Shown piece by piece: positions 8,904-16,651 of a DNA stretch of 64,000 bases. A program made the translations under genes and the position numbers. The DNA is from Guyparkeria sp. WRN-7. GTDB taxonomy: Bacteria; Pseudomonadota; Gammaproteobacteria; Halothiobacillales; Halothiobacillaceae. The notes beneath the pieces are model-generated. The model was not told where the DNA came from. It saw only the letters and a program-made list of their open reading frames with translations, and did not search any database. How positions within the stretch are numbered: position 1 is the first letter of the stretch; each line of letters starts with the position of its first letter. Location: NCBI RefSeq assembly GCF_001641825.1, contig NZ_LRFH01000014.1, forward strand, positions 372,001 to 436,000, read 5' to 3'.

Positions 8904-8931
8904 CAGCAAAACGTCATCCGCGGCGATTACC

Positions 8932-10146
8932 GTGGCGGGCATGGACAAGCACAGCCCTTTCGCTTCCCTGCACCTCGCCGACGTCACCATGTTCTGGGGG
9001 CCGGCCTCCGGCGGCGTTCGTCGCTACCTCGAGGCCAAGCGCGCCCATCTCGCCGGTCGTGCCGATTGCCGCCACAGCCTGCTGGTGCCCGGTCCCTACC
9101 CGGCGTGGTCCGCCGATGACAACCAGTGGCTGCGTCAGCTGCCGGCGCGTCGCCTGCCCGCCGGCGACGGCTACCGCTTTCCCTTGCGGCCCGGGCCGTG
9201 GCGGGACGCGTTGGTCGAGCTGGCACCGGACGTGATCGAAGCCGGCGACCCCTACGTCACCGCTCACGCGGCGCTGGCGGCCGGCCGCCGGCTGGACGTG
9301 CCGGTGGCGGGGTTCTTTCACTCTGACCTGTCGCGGCTGCTGGCCCTGCGTTTCGGCGAGTGGGTGCGGCCACTGTCATCGCGCTACCTGGCCCGACTGT
9401 ACGACCGCTTCGACTGGATGTTCGCGCCCAGCGAGGTGATGGCCGAGCAGCTCGCGGACCTGGGCGTGCATCACGTCAGCGTGCAGCGCCTCGGGGTGGA
9501 CACCAACGTGTTCCGCCCCTCGGCAGCCAGCCCGGTGCTGCGCGAGGCGCTGGGTATCCCGCGTGAGGGGCGCTTGCTGGTGTTCGCGGGGCGCAATACC
9601 CGCGAGAAGCATGTCGATCAGCTGATCGCGGCACTCGAGCGTCTCGACGATCGCTACCATCTGCTGCTGATCGGTGCCGGCATGCCATCGACCGGCCATC
9701 CGCGTCTGCGGGTGGTCGATTACCTCCGTGATGAGCACGAGCTGGCGGCGTATCTCGCCTCGGCGGACGCGCTCCTGCACGCCGGTGACGCCGAGACCTT
9801 CGGGTTGGTGATCGTCGAGGCGATGGCCTGCGGCCTGCCGGTGGTGGGGGTGCGTGCCGGCGCGACGCCCGAGCTCGTGGACGAGCACGTCGGCGAACTG
9901 GCCGAGCGTGCCCGCGGCGCCGAGCTGGCGCGGGCGGTCGAGCGGTTGTTCGAGCGCGACTGGCTTGGGCTGGGTGCCGCCGCCCGCCGGCAGGCGGTGC
10001 AGGTGCACGGCTGGACACGCCAGTTCCAGCGGCAGTTGGCGCAGTTCGCCCGGTTGGCCGGCGAGACATCGTCCGCCGAGGAGGCGTCCGGGTCGGGGTC
10101 CGAGCTGACAGCCGGTGCCCTCGGTCCCTCGACACCCCATTCCTGA
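8932..10146 (+). CDS. Glycosyltransferase family 4/1 protein
   Basis: GT-B glycosyltransferase of about 404 residues, cytoplasmic or membrane-associated, using a nucleotide sugar. The N-terminal acceptor domain contains FWGPASGGVRRYLE (glycine loop). The C-terminal domain has VFAGRNTREKHVDQLI and the donor-binding EX7E block AETFGLVIVEAMACGLPVVG. A weakly conserved, Ser/Glu-rich tail of about 30 residues closes it. The first possible start is GTG 8932; ATG 8941 three codons later is equally plausible. It lies 28 bp behind relA on the same strand. Homologues with this glycine-rich opening act on lipids or glucosyl-glycerides; acceptor and product cannot be read from the sequence. Confidence 0.83.
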   Translation: MAGMDKHSPFASLHLADVTMFWGPASGGVRRYLEAKRAHLAGRADCRHSLLVPGPYPAWSADDNQWLRQLPARRLPAGDGYRFPLRPGPWRDALVELAPDVIEAGDPYVTAHAALAAGRRLDVPVAGFFHSDLSRLLALRFGEWVRPLSSRYLARLYDRFDWMFAPSEVMAEQLADLGVHHVSVQRLGVDTNVFRPSAASPVLREALGIPREGRLLVFAGRNTREKHVDQLIAALERLDDRYHLLLIGAGMPSTGHPRLRVVDYLRDEHELAAYLASADALLHAGDAETFGLVIVEAMACGLPVVGVRAGATPELVDEHVGELAERARGAELARAVERLFERDWLGLGAAARRQAVQVHGWTRQFQRQLAQFARLAGETSSAEEASGSGSELTAGALGPSTPHS

Positions 10147-10170
10147 TCCGCAGCGAGGGGTGGCTGGCGT

Positions 10171-11124
10171 CTATTGCATCGCCGCCGCTTCGATCTGGGT
10201 GTAGGCCCGGCTGATGTTGGTGCGATGCCAGTTGTCGAAGTGCTCGAGGTGCTTGAAGCGAGGCGCATCGGTCAGGCGATCCACCGTGGCCTGCAGGCCC
10301 TCGAAGTTGTCGACCGCGGTGCGGATCTCGGCCACCAGGAAGTCGAGATAGTCGCCGGCCTCGGCGCGCGCCTGTGCCATGTCGGTCACCTGGCCGTGGC
10401 CGGGCACGACATGTTTCGCCTCGAGCGTTTCCATCTCGTGGAAGGCCCCCTGCCAGGAGAGCACGTCCGACCAGGGGTGGATGCCCAGCATGCGGTCGAC
10501 GTAGACCATGTCACCGGTGAAGACCGTCTCCCGTTCGGGCAGCCAGACGACGATGTCGCCGGGGAAATGCGCGTCGCCGAACCAGATCAGTTCGAAGGTG
10601 GTGCCGCCGATCTCCAGCCGCTTGCGATCGGCATCGATCGGATCGGCCGACGGCATCGGTTCGGTGCCCGCAAAACGCTCTCCCAGCACCTCCTCGAGGC
10701 GGGCGACGTGCTGGTCGGCGAACCGCCGCTGCGTTTCCACCGTGCGTTTGAGCGCGATGATCTCCGCCCCCTGCTCGGCAAACCAGGCATTGCCCAGCCA
10801 GCGATGGTCCTGGCTGCCCGTGTTGATGACATGCGTGACCGGCTGGTCGGTCACCGCGTCGATGGCCGCGTCGATCTGCTTTGCCCCGAGGCGCGAGGCG
10901 CCGGAGTCGATCAGCACCACGCCCGTGTCGGTGACCACGAAGCCGAGATTGTTGTTGAGGGCGTCGTTCCCGGCGGTACGGCCCGTGATCGGGCCGACGA
11001 TGGCGTAGACGTTGTCGACCACGGGCGTGGCCCTGGGCTCATAGTTCTGGGGCTCGTCGGCCTGGGTGATGCCGGCAAGGCCGAGACCGAGCAGAGCAAG
11101 CAAGGAAACAAGGGCTTTCTTCAT
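10171..11124 (-). CDS. Exported MBL-fold hydrolase with an altered HxHxDH motif
   Basis: Metallo-beta-lactamase-fold protein of 317 residues with a Sec signal peptide (MKKALVSLLALLGLGLAG, cleavage near ITQA-DE). The first metal motif, normally HxHxDH, reads NTGSQDHRWLGN: the first two His are replaced by Asn and Gly while Asp-His remain. The remaining ligands look intact: GDAHFPGDI, FTGDMVYVD and VVPGHG. That predicts one altered metal site, so lactamase or glyoxalase function should not be assumed. The start was chosen at the signal peptide; the open frame extends further upstream. It lies 19 bp behind an ArsR-type repressor, so expression is probably controlled by that repressor. Function unknown. 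Confidence 0.85.
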   Translation of the reverse strand: MKKALVSLLALLGLGLAGITQADEPQNYEPRATPVVDNVYAIVGPITGRTAGNDALNNNLGFVVTDTGVVLIDSGASRLGAKQIDAAIDAVTDQPVTHVINTGSQDHRWLGNAWFAEQGAEIIALKRTVETQRRFADQHVARLEEVLGERFAGTEPMPSADPIDADRKRLEIGGTTFELIWFGDAHFPGDIVVWLPERETVFTGDMVYVDRMLGIHPWSDVLSWQGAFHEMETLEAKHVVPGHGQVTDMAQARAEAGDYLDFLVAEIRTAVDNFEGLQATVDRLTDAPRFKHLEHFDNWHRTNISRAYTQIEAAAMQ

Positions 11125-11143
11125 GGGGTGGTTCCGTGGGAGG

Positions 11144-11512
11144 TCAGGCCGAGCAGGCGGCATTGGGGCGGTCGGTCATGCTGGTCAGACGACGGCGGTC
11201 TTCGTTGAATGCCGCGTCGTCCTGCATGCCGGCCAGGGCGTTGTCGATGATTGCGCCCGCCCAGCCGGGCAGGCCGGGCGACAGGCGGTAATGAACCCAC
11301 TGGGCGCGGCGTTCGCCCTCGATCACACCGGCCTGGCGCAGGTTGGCCAGCTGGCGGGAAACGCGGGGCTGATCCTCGCCGAGGGCGTGTTGCAGTTCGC
11401 AGACGCACAGCGTGCCGTGCTCGGCCATCAGCAGGGCGAGGCGCAGACGCGTGGGGTGCGACAGGACGGCGAACATCTCGGCCGGTGACAGGGGGGATTC
11501 CATGGGTGTCAT
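11144..11512 (-). CDS. ArsR-family metalloregulator (arsenic type)
   Basis: Winged-helix repressor of about 122 residues. Similarity to E. coli-type ArsR is plain: a DNA-binding block QPRVSRQLANLRQAGVI, WVHYRLSPGLPGWAGAIID at the C-terminal part, and the arsenite-binding CxC in TLCVCELQHAL. The third cysteine of the E. coli As(III) site (CVCDLC) is Gln here, although another Cys is near the C-terminus (NAACSA). Two starts are possible: ATG 11512, which overlaps the operator, or ATG 11503. Neither has a good ribosome binding site, so a leaderless transcript is possible. It is followed at 19 bp by an exported MBL-fold protein rather than by arsB or arsC, which is unusual for this type of regulator. 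Confidence 0.88.
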   Translation of the reverse strand: MTPMESPLSPAEMFAVLSHPTRLRLALLMAEHGTLCVCELQHALGEDQPRVSRQLANLRQAGVIEGERRAQWVHYRLSPGLPGWAGAIIDNALAGMQDDAAFNEDRRRLTSMTDRPNAACSA

Positions 11513-11548
11513 ATGCAAATATCGGTACATGGCATATGTTGCATATGA
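11509..11548 (-). promoter_or_regulatory. Perfect inverted repeat, likely ArsR operator
   Basis: TCATATGCAA (11509-11518) and TTGCATATGA (11539-11548) are perfect reverse complements separated by 20 bp, with an additional CATATG palindrome at 11533-11538. The island is strikingly AT-rich for its surroundings and overlaps the first codon of arsR. ArsR-type repressors bind such dyads in their own promoters, so this is the likely autoregulatory site controlling arsR and the MBL-fold gene. Confidence 0.75.
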
Positions 11549-11642
11549 GGGGTCGTCCCGGTCAAGCCGTTTCGCGGGAGCGCCCGCCCCATGAAGCGGC
11601 ACCGCCCGACCTCCTAGCGGTGCGCGGTGGAGGACGTCGGCG

Positions 11643-12740
11643 TCAGCCCATCAGTGCGGCGCTCTTGATCAAGGCGGTGATCGGCTGATCCGGCTCGAGT
11701 CCGAGGTGCTCGACCGTGCGGCTGGTGACTTCGCTCACCAGACGTTGCCCGTCGGCCAGTGCCAGGAACACTGCGACCCGGCCGGGAGCGCTGGTTTCTA
11801 TGCGCTCGATGCGGCAGGCCACCTGATTCTGCACCGAGATGCCTTCCACCGGCCCATGCGACAGCGCCACGTCGTCGCCACGCACCCGCAGGCGGCGCGG
11901 GCCGTTGCTTGTCGGGCGGCCGTCGTGAGTGAGCCACAGCGAGACGGGGCCGCTCGTCCTGTCGGAGGGGCGGGTGACGAAGCGCAACCGATACGGATCG
12001 TCGGCCACCGGTTCGAGATGCCCTTCCAGCGAGGCGACTGGCCCCTCCTCGGTGAACAGCGGCGAGTCGGCCCGGCCAAGCGCCTCGCGCAGGGTCTCGA
12101 CCCGCTCGACCCGGCCCTCGTTCATGAACACCACCCGGTCGGCCAGCCGTTCGACCTCCTGCGGCGCGTGGGTGATCAGTAGCGTCGGGATGCCCAGGTC
12201 GCGGATCACCGACTCGAACAGCTCGAGCAGCTCGGCCTTGGCGCGCCAGTCGAGCGCGGCCAGCGGCTCGTCCATCATCAGCACGCGCGGCTGGCCGACC
12301 AGCGCCCGGGCGATGGCGACCCGCTGGCGCTCGCCGCCGGAGAGATTGCCGACCGCCCGGTTGAGCAGCGGGCTGATGCCGGTGCGTTCGACGATCTCGG
12401 CATGGTCGATGCCGGTGTGGCCGTCACGCGGGGCGCGTCGGGCGGCGAAGTCGAGATTGCCGCGCACGGTGCGGTTGGCGAGCAGGGCGGCGTGCTGGAA
12501 GACCATGCCGATGTCGCGCCGCTCGGCTGGCAGGGCGCGACGGCCGTCCTGCCAGGTCTCGTCGTGGAAACGCAGTTGCCCGCGGGTGTGCCGGTCGAGC
12601 CCGGCCATGGCGCGCAGCAGTGTGCTCTTGCCCGATCCCGAGCGGCCGAACAGGGCGGTCACGCCGGTCGAGTCGAAGGCGAACGGCCCGGAGTCCAGCT
12701 GGAATCGGCCCAGTTTCAGCGAGAGATTGCCTTCGAACAT
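11643..12740 (-). CDS. modC: Molybdate ABC transporter ATP-binding protein
   Basis: ATPase of the ModABC molybdate importer, on the cytoplasmic face of the inner membrane, 365 residues. Walker A is GRSGSGKST (about residue 33), the signature LSGGERQRVAIARAL, Walker B VLMMDEPLAALD, and the switch His in LLITHAPQEVERL. Residues from about 295 to the end are the oxyanion-sensing MOP domain (GISVQNQVACRIERIE, then LGLEPDQPITALIKSAAL), as in true ModC rather than other ABC ATPases. It starts 4 bp after modB. Conservation and operon context leave no real alternative. Confidence 0.95.
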   Translation of the reverse strand: MFEGNLSLKLGRFQLDSGPFAFDSTGVTALFGRSGSGKSTLLRAMAGLDRHTRGQLRFHDETWQDGRRALPAERRDIGMVFQHAALLANRTVRGNLDFAARRAPRDGHTGIDHAEIVERTGISPLLNRAVGNLSGGERQRVAIARALVGQPRVLMMDEPLAALDWRAKAELLELFESVIRDLGIPTLLITHAPQEVERLADRVVFMNEGRVERVETLREALGRADSPLFTEEGPVASLEGHLEPVADDPYRLRFVTRPSDRTSGPVSLWLTHDGRPTSNGPRRLRVRGDDVALSHGPVEGISVQNQVACRIERIETSAPGRVAVFLALADGQRLVSEVTSRTVEHLGLEPDQPITALIKSAALMG

Positions 12741-12744
12741 CGCG

Positions 12745-13437
12745 TTACCCCAGTCGCGCCGACAGGCGACGATTGATCAGGTAGACGGAGACCAGCGTCA
12801 CGAACGAGAACAGCACCATGATCGCCGAGAGCAGGTGGGCCTGGGCGTACTCGAACGACTCGACGTGATCGAATATCGCGATCGAGACCAGCCGTGTCTG
12901 GCCCTCGATATTGCCGCCTACCATCAGCACCACGCCGAACTCGCCCACTGTGTGGGCGAAGGTGAGCACCGCGCCGACCACGAGCCCCTGGCGCGACAGC
13001 GGCAGCACCACGTTGACGAAGCGGTCGACCGTCCCGGCGCGCATCAGCCGCGCGGCATCCAGCACCTCTTCGGGCAGCGACTGGAACGCGCTCATCAGCG
13101 GCTGGACCATGAACGGCAGCGAGAACAGCACCGAGCCGATCACCAGCCCGGCGAGATTGAAGGTCAGCTGCCCCTCGAAACCGAACACGCCGAGCAGGTC
13201 GGTGACCGGGCCGGCAGGCCCCAGCGCGATGATCAGGTAGAAGCCCAGCACCGTCGGCGGCAGTACCAGCGGCAGCGATACCAGTGCCTCGAGCAGCACC
13301 CGCCAGCGCGAGCGCATCCGGGCGAGCCACCAGGCCAGCGGAATGCCGATGACGGCCAGCATCAGCGTCGTCAGCGTGGCCACCTGCAGGGTCAGCCAGA
13401 TCGGGTGGGTGTCGAGGGGGATGCCGAACAGGGTCAT
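12745..13437 (-). CDS. modB: Molybdate ABC transporter permease
   Basis: Inner-membrane permease subunit, 230 residues, with about five to six hydrophobic helices. MTLFGIPLDTHPIWLTLQVA opens the first transmembrane helix. The EAA coupling loop is EEVLDAARLMRAGTVDRF (around residue 150), and LPLVLPPTVLGFYLI is the typical ModB helix. It lies between modA (28 bp upstream) and modC (4 bp downstream). It forms the channel through which molybdate released by ModA crosses the membrane. Confidence 0.95.
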   Translation of the reverse strand: MTLFGIPLDTHPIWLTLQVATLTTLMLAVIGIPLAWWLARMRSRWRVLLEALVSLPLVLPPTVLGFYLIIALGPAGPVTDLLGVFGFEGQLTFNLAGLVIGSVLFSLPFMVQPLMSAFQSLPEEVLDAARLMRAGTVDRFVNVVLPLSRQGLVVGAVLTFAHTVGEFGVVLMVGGNIEGQTRLVSIAIFDHVESFEYAQAHLLSAIMVLFSFVTLVSVYLINRRLSARLG

Positions 13438-13465
13438 TGCCTAACTCTTCGCTGAGCGGGCCGGG

Positions 13466-14227
13466 TCAGGGCACATCGTAGCCGAAGCGGCGGATGATCC
13501 CGGCGGCCGTCTCGCCGCGGACGAAGGTCAGGAAGTCGTCGACGACCTCCGGGTGCGCGCTGCGCGTCAGCGCCACGGCCCCCTGGCGAATCGGATCGTA
13601 ATCCCCGGTCGGCGGCAGCCAAGCGTGGCCCTTGTCTTTCACAGGGCTGTCCGGGTCATGCAGTTGCGACAGGGCGACGAAGCCCAGCTGGGCGTTGCCG
13701 GTGGCGGCGAACTGGAAAGCCTGGCTGATGCTCTCGCCCTGCACGATCCGCCCCTGTGCCTTGAGCCGCTCGTACAGGCCCCGCTTGTCCAGTACCTGTT
13801 GTGCCGCCGTCCCGTAGGGCGCGGCCTTGGGGTTAGCCATCGCCAGGTGGCGGTAATCGCCGTCAGCGAGGATGGTCTCGGCGTTCTCGTCGACCGGCAG
13901 GGTGGCGCTGTAGAGCGCGAGCTTGCCGCCGGCGTAGACGAAGAAGTCGCGCGCCTCGCCCGAGTCGACCAGGATCTGCGGCCGGCGGGTGTCGGCGGAG
14001 AAGTAGGCGTCGAAGGGGGCGCCGTGCTGGATCTGGGCCAGCAGCTTGCCCGACGGGCCGAAGGCGAAGCGCACCTCGTGGCCGCTTTGCGTCTCCCAGG
14101 CCGCGCCGATCGCCTCGGCCGTCTTGGTGAAGTTCGCCGCCACCGCCACGGTGATGGTCTCCGCCCGGGCAAGGCCGGCCCACAGCAGTGCGCCGAGCAG
14201 GGCGATGATCCGCGTCGTTCTGACCAT
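13466..14227 (-). CDS. modA: Molybdate-binding periplasmic protein
   Basis: Periplasmic substrate-binding protein for molybdate/tungstate, about 253 residues. The start at 14227 gives a Sec signal peptide MVRTTRIIALLGALLWAGLA, cleaved near RAE. The mature protein begins with the ModA hallmark TITVAVAANFTKTAEAIG. Ligand-contacting blocks FAFGPSGKLLAQI, APFDAYFSAD and GESISQAFQFAATGNAQLGF follow. An in-frame upstream ATG would add 17 charged residues in front of the signal peptide and is less likely. It is transcribed modE-modA-modB-modC; the 76 bp to modE contain a weak second ModE-like half-site (ATCG-N-GATATA on the minus strand near 14253-14266), not listed separately. Confidence 0.93.
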   Translation of the reverse strand: MVRTTRIIALLGALLWAGLARAETITVAVAANFTKTAEAIGAAWETQSGHEVRFAFGPSGKLLAQIQHGAPFDAYFSADTRRPQILVDSGEARDFFVYAGGKLALYSATLPVDENAETILADGDYRHLAMANPKAAPYGTAAQQVLDKRGLYERLKAQGRIVQGESISQAFQFAATGNAQLGFVALSQLHDPDSPVKDKGHAWLPPTGDYDPIRQGAVALTRSAHPEVVDDFLTFVRGETAAGIIRRFGYDVP

Positions 14228-14302
14228 GGGTCGCTGTCCTCGATGTGTTGTCCGGTATATCTCGATGAGCACGATCAATCGGCTGGCGGCTGGGTCGTCT
14301 GC

Positions 14303-15106
14303 TCAGTCGTCGACGCCCAGGATCACGTGGCTGGCCTTGATCTGCGCGCAGGTCTCGCCGCCCTCGCGCAGGCCCAGGATCTCGATGCTGGCGTTGGTCA
14401 CCACCGCCGTAATGCGGGCCCCGCCGGGCAGGGCGACCACCACCTCGCTGTTGACCGCCCCGGTCTCGATCCGCTCGACCGAGCCGCACAGATGATTGCG
14501 CGCCGAGGTGCGCGAGCCGGCATCGCTCAAGATGACGAAACTCGACTTGATCAGCGCATGCACCGGCCGGTCCTCGGCCAGCGCCATCTCCTCGGCGCTG
14601 TGGCGCGTGATCACCGCGACCAGCTCGTCGCCGCCGGCAAGCGTCACGACCACCTCGCTGTTCACCGCCCCCGGCGTGACGGTCTTCACCCGCCCGGCGA
14701 GCGCGTTTCGGGCACTGGTCTTCATCCGGATCCTCCGCAGCTGGTCGAGGTCCTCGCCCAGCTCATTGCGGTCGAACAGCTCGAGCAGCTCGCGCTGCAT
14801 CGCCTCCAGCCGACGCCAGGCGGACAGCAGTCGCCGGCCCTCCTCGGTCAGTTCGGCCCCGCCGCCGCGGCTGCCGCCATGGCGCGTGGCCACCAGCGGA
14901 CGTTCGGCGAGATTGTTGATCGCGTCGACCGCGTCCCAGGCCGCCTTGTAGGTCATGCCGATCGAGCGGGCCGCGCCGCTGATCGAGCCGGTCTGTTCGA
15001 GCGCGGCCAGCAGTCGCAGGCGGCGATCCGAGACCTCGCCTGCGCCCAGCTTCAGTCCCAGCGAACCGGTGAACGAAGCGTTATGTTTTTCACTATATAT
15101 CGACAT
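14303..15106 (-). CDS. modE: Molybdate-responsive regulator ModE
   Basis: LysR-like winged-helix domain followed by two MOP domains, 267 residues. The HTH is in LAALEQTGSISGAARSIG and MTYKAAWDAVDAINNL, followed by a dimer-contact ELTEEGRRLL. The two MOP repeats start with TSARNALAGRVKTV and TSARNHLCGSVERI and end with ALIKSSFVIL and AQIKASHVILG. ModE dimers bind molybdate through these and then repress mod transport genes. It heads a same-strand modEABC set. The ModE box found within its first codons implies autoregulation of the whole operon. Confidence 0.94.
   Translation of the reverse strand: MSIYSEKHNASFTGSLGLKLGAGEVSDRRLRLLAALEQTGSISGAARSIGMTYKAAWDAVDAINNLAERPLVATRHGGSRGGGAELTEEGRRLLSAWRRLEAMQRELLELFDRNELGEDLDQLRRIRMKTSARNALAGRVKTVTPGAVNSEVVVTLAGGDELVAVITRHSAEEMALAEDRPVHALIKSSFVILSDAGSRTSARNHLCGSVERIETGAVNSEVVVALPGGARITAVVTNASIEILGLREGGETCAQIKASHVILGVDD
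15079..15103 (-). promoter_or_regulatory. Candidate ModE box inside the first codons of modE
   Basis: On the minus strand the sequence reads TCGATATATA, then GTGAAAAA, then CATAACGC. This fits the known ModE consensus of ATCG-N-TATATA and TATATAACGAT half-sites, with a weaker right half. It spans codons 2-10 of modE, directly after the ATG, in otherwise GC-rich DNA. Bound ModE would sit at or just downstream of the transcription start if the leader is short. Confidence 0.6.
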
Positions 15107-15169
15107 CGGGGCCGTGACAACGAGCGGTGGGTATCGGTCAATCTTACCCGGGGACGCGGCGCGGGAATG

Positions 15170-16624
15170 CTAGCGCGGTTCGTCCTTGATCTGCTGGAAG
15201 GCGTCCAGGGCGCGCTGTCGCGAAGCCTTGAGATCGACGATCGGCTCGGGATAGGTCTCGCCCAGCGTCACCCCGGCGCGATCGAGCGTCTCCGGTTTCG
15301 CCTCCCAGGGCGCGTACAGCGCCTTGTCGGGCAGATCGGCCAGTTCCGGCACCCAGCGACGGATGAAGGCGCCCTCCGGGTCGAACTTCTCGCCCTGCAG
15401 CACCGGGTTGAAGATGCGGAAGTAGGGTGCGGCGTCCGCGCCGGTGCCGGCCACCCACTGCCAGCCGGCGGTGTTGCTGGGGAGATCCGCGTCGACCAGC
15501 GTGTCCATGAACCAGTCCGCGCCGGAGCGCCAGTCGACCAGGCAGTTCTTGGTCAGGAACGAGGCGACGATCATCCGGGCGCGGTTGTGCATCCAGCCGG
15601 TGGACCACAGCGCGCGCATGGCGGCATCCACCACCGGGATGCCCGTCTGCCCGCGCTGCCAGGCGGCGAGATCGTCGGGGTGATCTTCCCAGGGCAGGGC
15701 ATCGAAGCGCGCGTCGAGGTTGTCGGTCTCGGTCTGCGGGAAGTGATAGATGAGGTTGGCGCCGAACTCGCGCCAGCCGATCTCGCGCAGGAAGGCCTCG
15801 GTGCCCTTTTCCTCCAGCGCCTCGGGATGCTCGGCCCGCACCCGGGCGACGACCTGGCGCGGGCCGATCTCGCCGAAGTGCAGATGCGGCGACAGCCGCG
15901 AGGTGCCGTCGAGGTCCATGCGGTTACGGGTCTCGTGGTAGTGGTCGACCTCGTCGAGGAAGGCCTCGAACCGCTCCCAGGCACCGGCCTCGCCGGGTGT
16001 CCACCAGTCGGCAAAGCCGTCCGCCCAGTCGAGCCTCGGCAGCAGGTCGAGCGCGTCGATTTTCTCGCTCTCAATGTCGTCGGGTGCCGGCTCGAGTCGC
16101 TCGGGTTCCGGCAGCAGTTCCTGGTCGATGCCTTGAGCCAGCAGCGCCTTCCAGTAGGGCGTGAACACCTTGTAGGGCTCGCCCTGCTTGTTGAGCACGT
16201 TCCAGGGCTCGTGCAGGTAGTTGCCGTTGAACGACTGCACGGCAATCCCCGTCTTGCGCAGCGCCTGCTTGACCTCGCGGTCGGTGGCGATGCCGGCGGG
16301 TTCGAGACGGCGGTTCCAGTGCACGCCTGTCGCCCCGCTCTGCTCGGCCAGCTCGCGCAGCACGGTCGCCGGTTCGCCGCGGCGGACGACGAGACGGCTG
16401 CCCTTTTCCCGCAGGGTGCGGTCGAGTGCGACCAGGCTGTGATGCAGCCACCAGCGACTGGCCCCGCCGGCATGAAAGCCGTCGCGGCGGGTCGTTCGCC
16501 GGCTATCGGTCGGCGCGATGTAAATGGGTATGATGGGCCCGGCAGCAAGCGCCCGCGTCAGGGCGGGGTTGTCGGCCAGGCGCAGGTCCTGGCGAAACCA
16601 GACGATGGTGGGAGTGACGGACAT
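15170..16624 (-). CDS. phrB: Deoxyribodipyrimidine photolyase
   Basis: Class I CPD photolyase/cryptochrome family, 484 residues: light-driven repair of cyclobutane pyrimidine dimers using FADH-. The N-terminal antenna domain starts IVWFRQDLRLADNPAL. The FAD-binding domain contains TSRLSPHLHFGEIGPRQV, the substrate/FAD block GWREFGANLIYHFP, and WQRGQTGIPVVDAAMRALW followed by GWMHNRARMIVASFLTK. The Trp chain (WRSGADWFMD, NTAGWQWVAGTGADAAPY) is intact, so the enzyme should be active. Its start lies 27 bp from the divergently transcribed efflux adaptor gene. It ends 63 bp upstream of modE on the same strand. Confidence 0.95.
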   Translation of the reverse strand: MSVTPTIVWFRQDLRLADNPALTRALAAGPIIPIYIAPTDSRRTTRRDGFHAGGASRWWLHHSLVALDRTLREKGSRLVVRRGEPATVLRELAEQSGATGVHWNRRLEPAGIATDREVKQALRKTGIAVQSFNGNYLHEPWNVLNKQGEPYKVFTPYWKALLAQGIDQELLPEPERLEPAPDDIESEKIDALDLLPRLDWADGFADWWTPGEAGAWERFEAFLDEVDHYHETRNRMDLDGTSRLSPHLHFGEIGPRQVVARVRAEHPEALEEKGTEAFLREIGWREFGANLIYHFPQTETDNLDARFDALPWEDHPDDLAAWQRGQTGIPVVDAAMRALWSTGWMHNRARMIVASFLTKNCLVDWRSGADWFMDTLVDADLPSNTAGWQWVAGTGADAAPYFRIFNPVLQGEKFDPEGAFIRRWVPELADLPDKALYAPWEAKPETLDRAGVTLGETYPEPIVDLKASRQRALDAFQQIKDEPR

Positions 16625-16651
16625 GGACGAGTCGATGGCTTCTGGGCGGGG

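Noticed and set aside
5463-8990. A 1175-residue minus-strand open frame
   Set aside because: Only its last ~207 codons encode a recognisable hydrolase; the rest is antisense to relA, whose protein is clearly conserved, and overlaps the VIT1-type gene.
10171-11124. Beta-lactamase or glyoxalase II
   Set aside because: The first metal motif is not HxHxDH, so neither function is safe to name.
14240-14266. Second ModE box before modA
   Set aside because: Only one half-site is convincing; noted under modA but not listed as a site.
13553-16651. A long plus-strand open frame fused in front of the RND adaptor
   Set aside because: It is the antisense shadow of modA, modE and phrB, all of which have unmistakable family motifs; real coding starts at about 16652.
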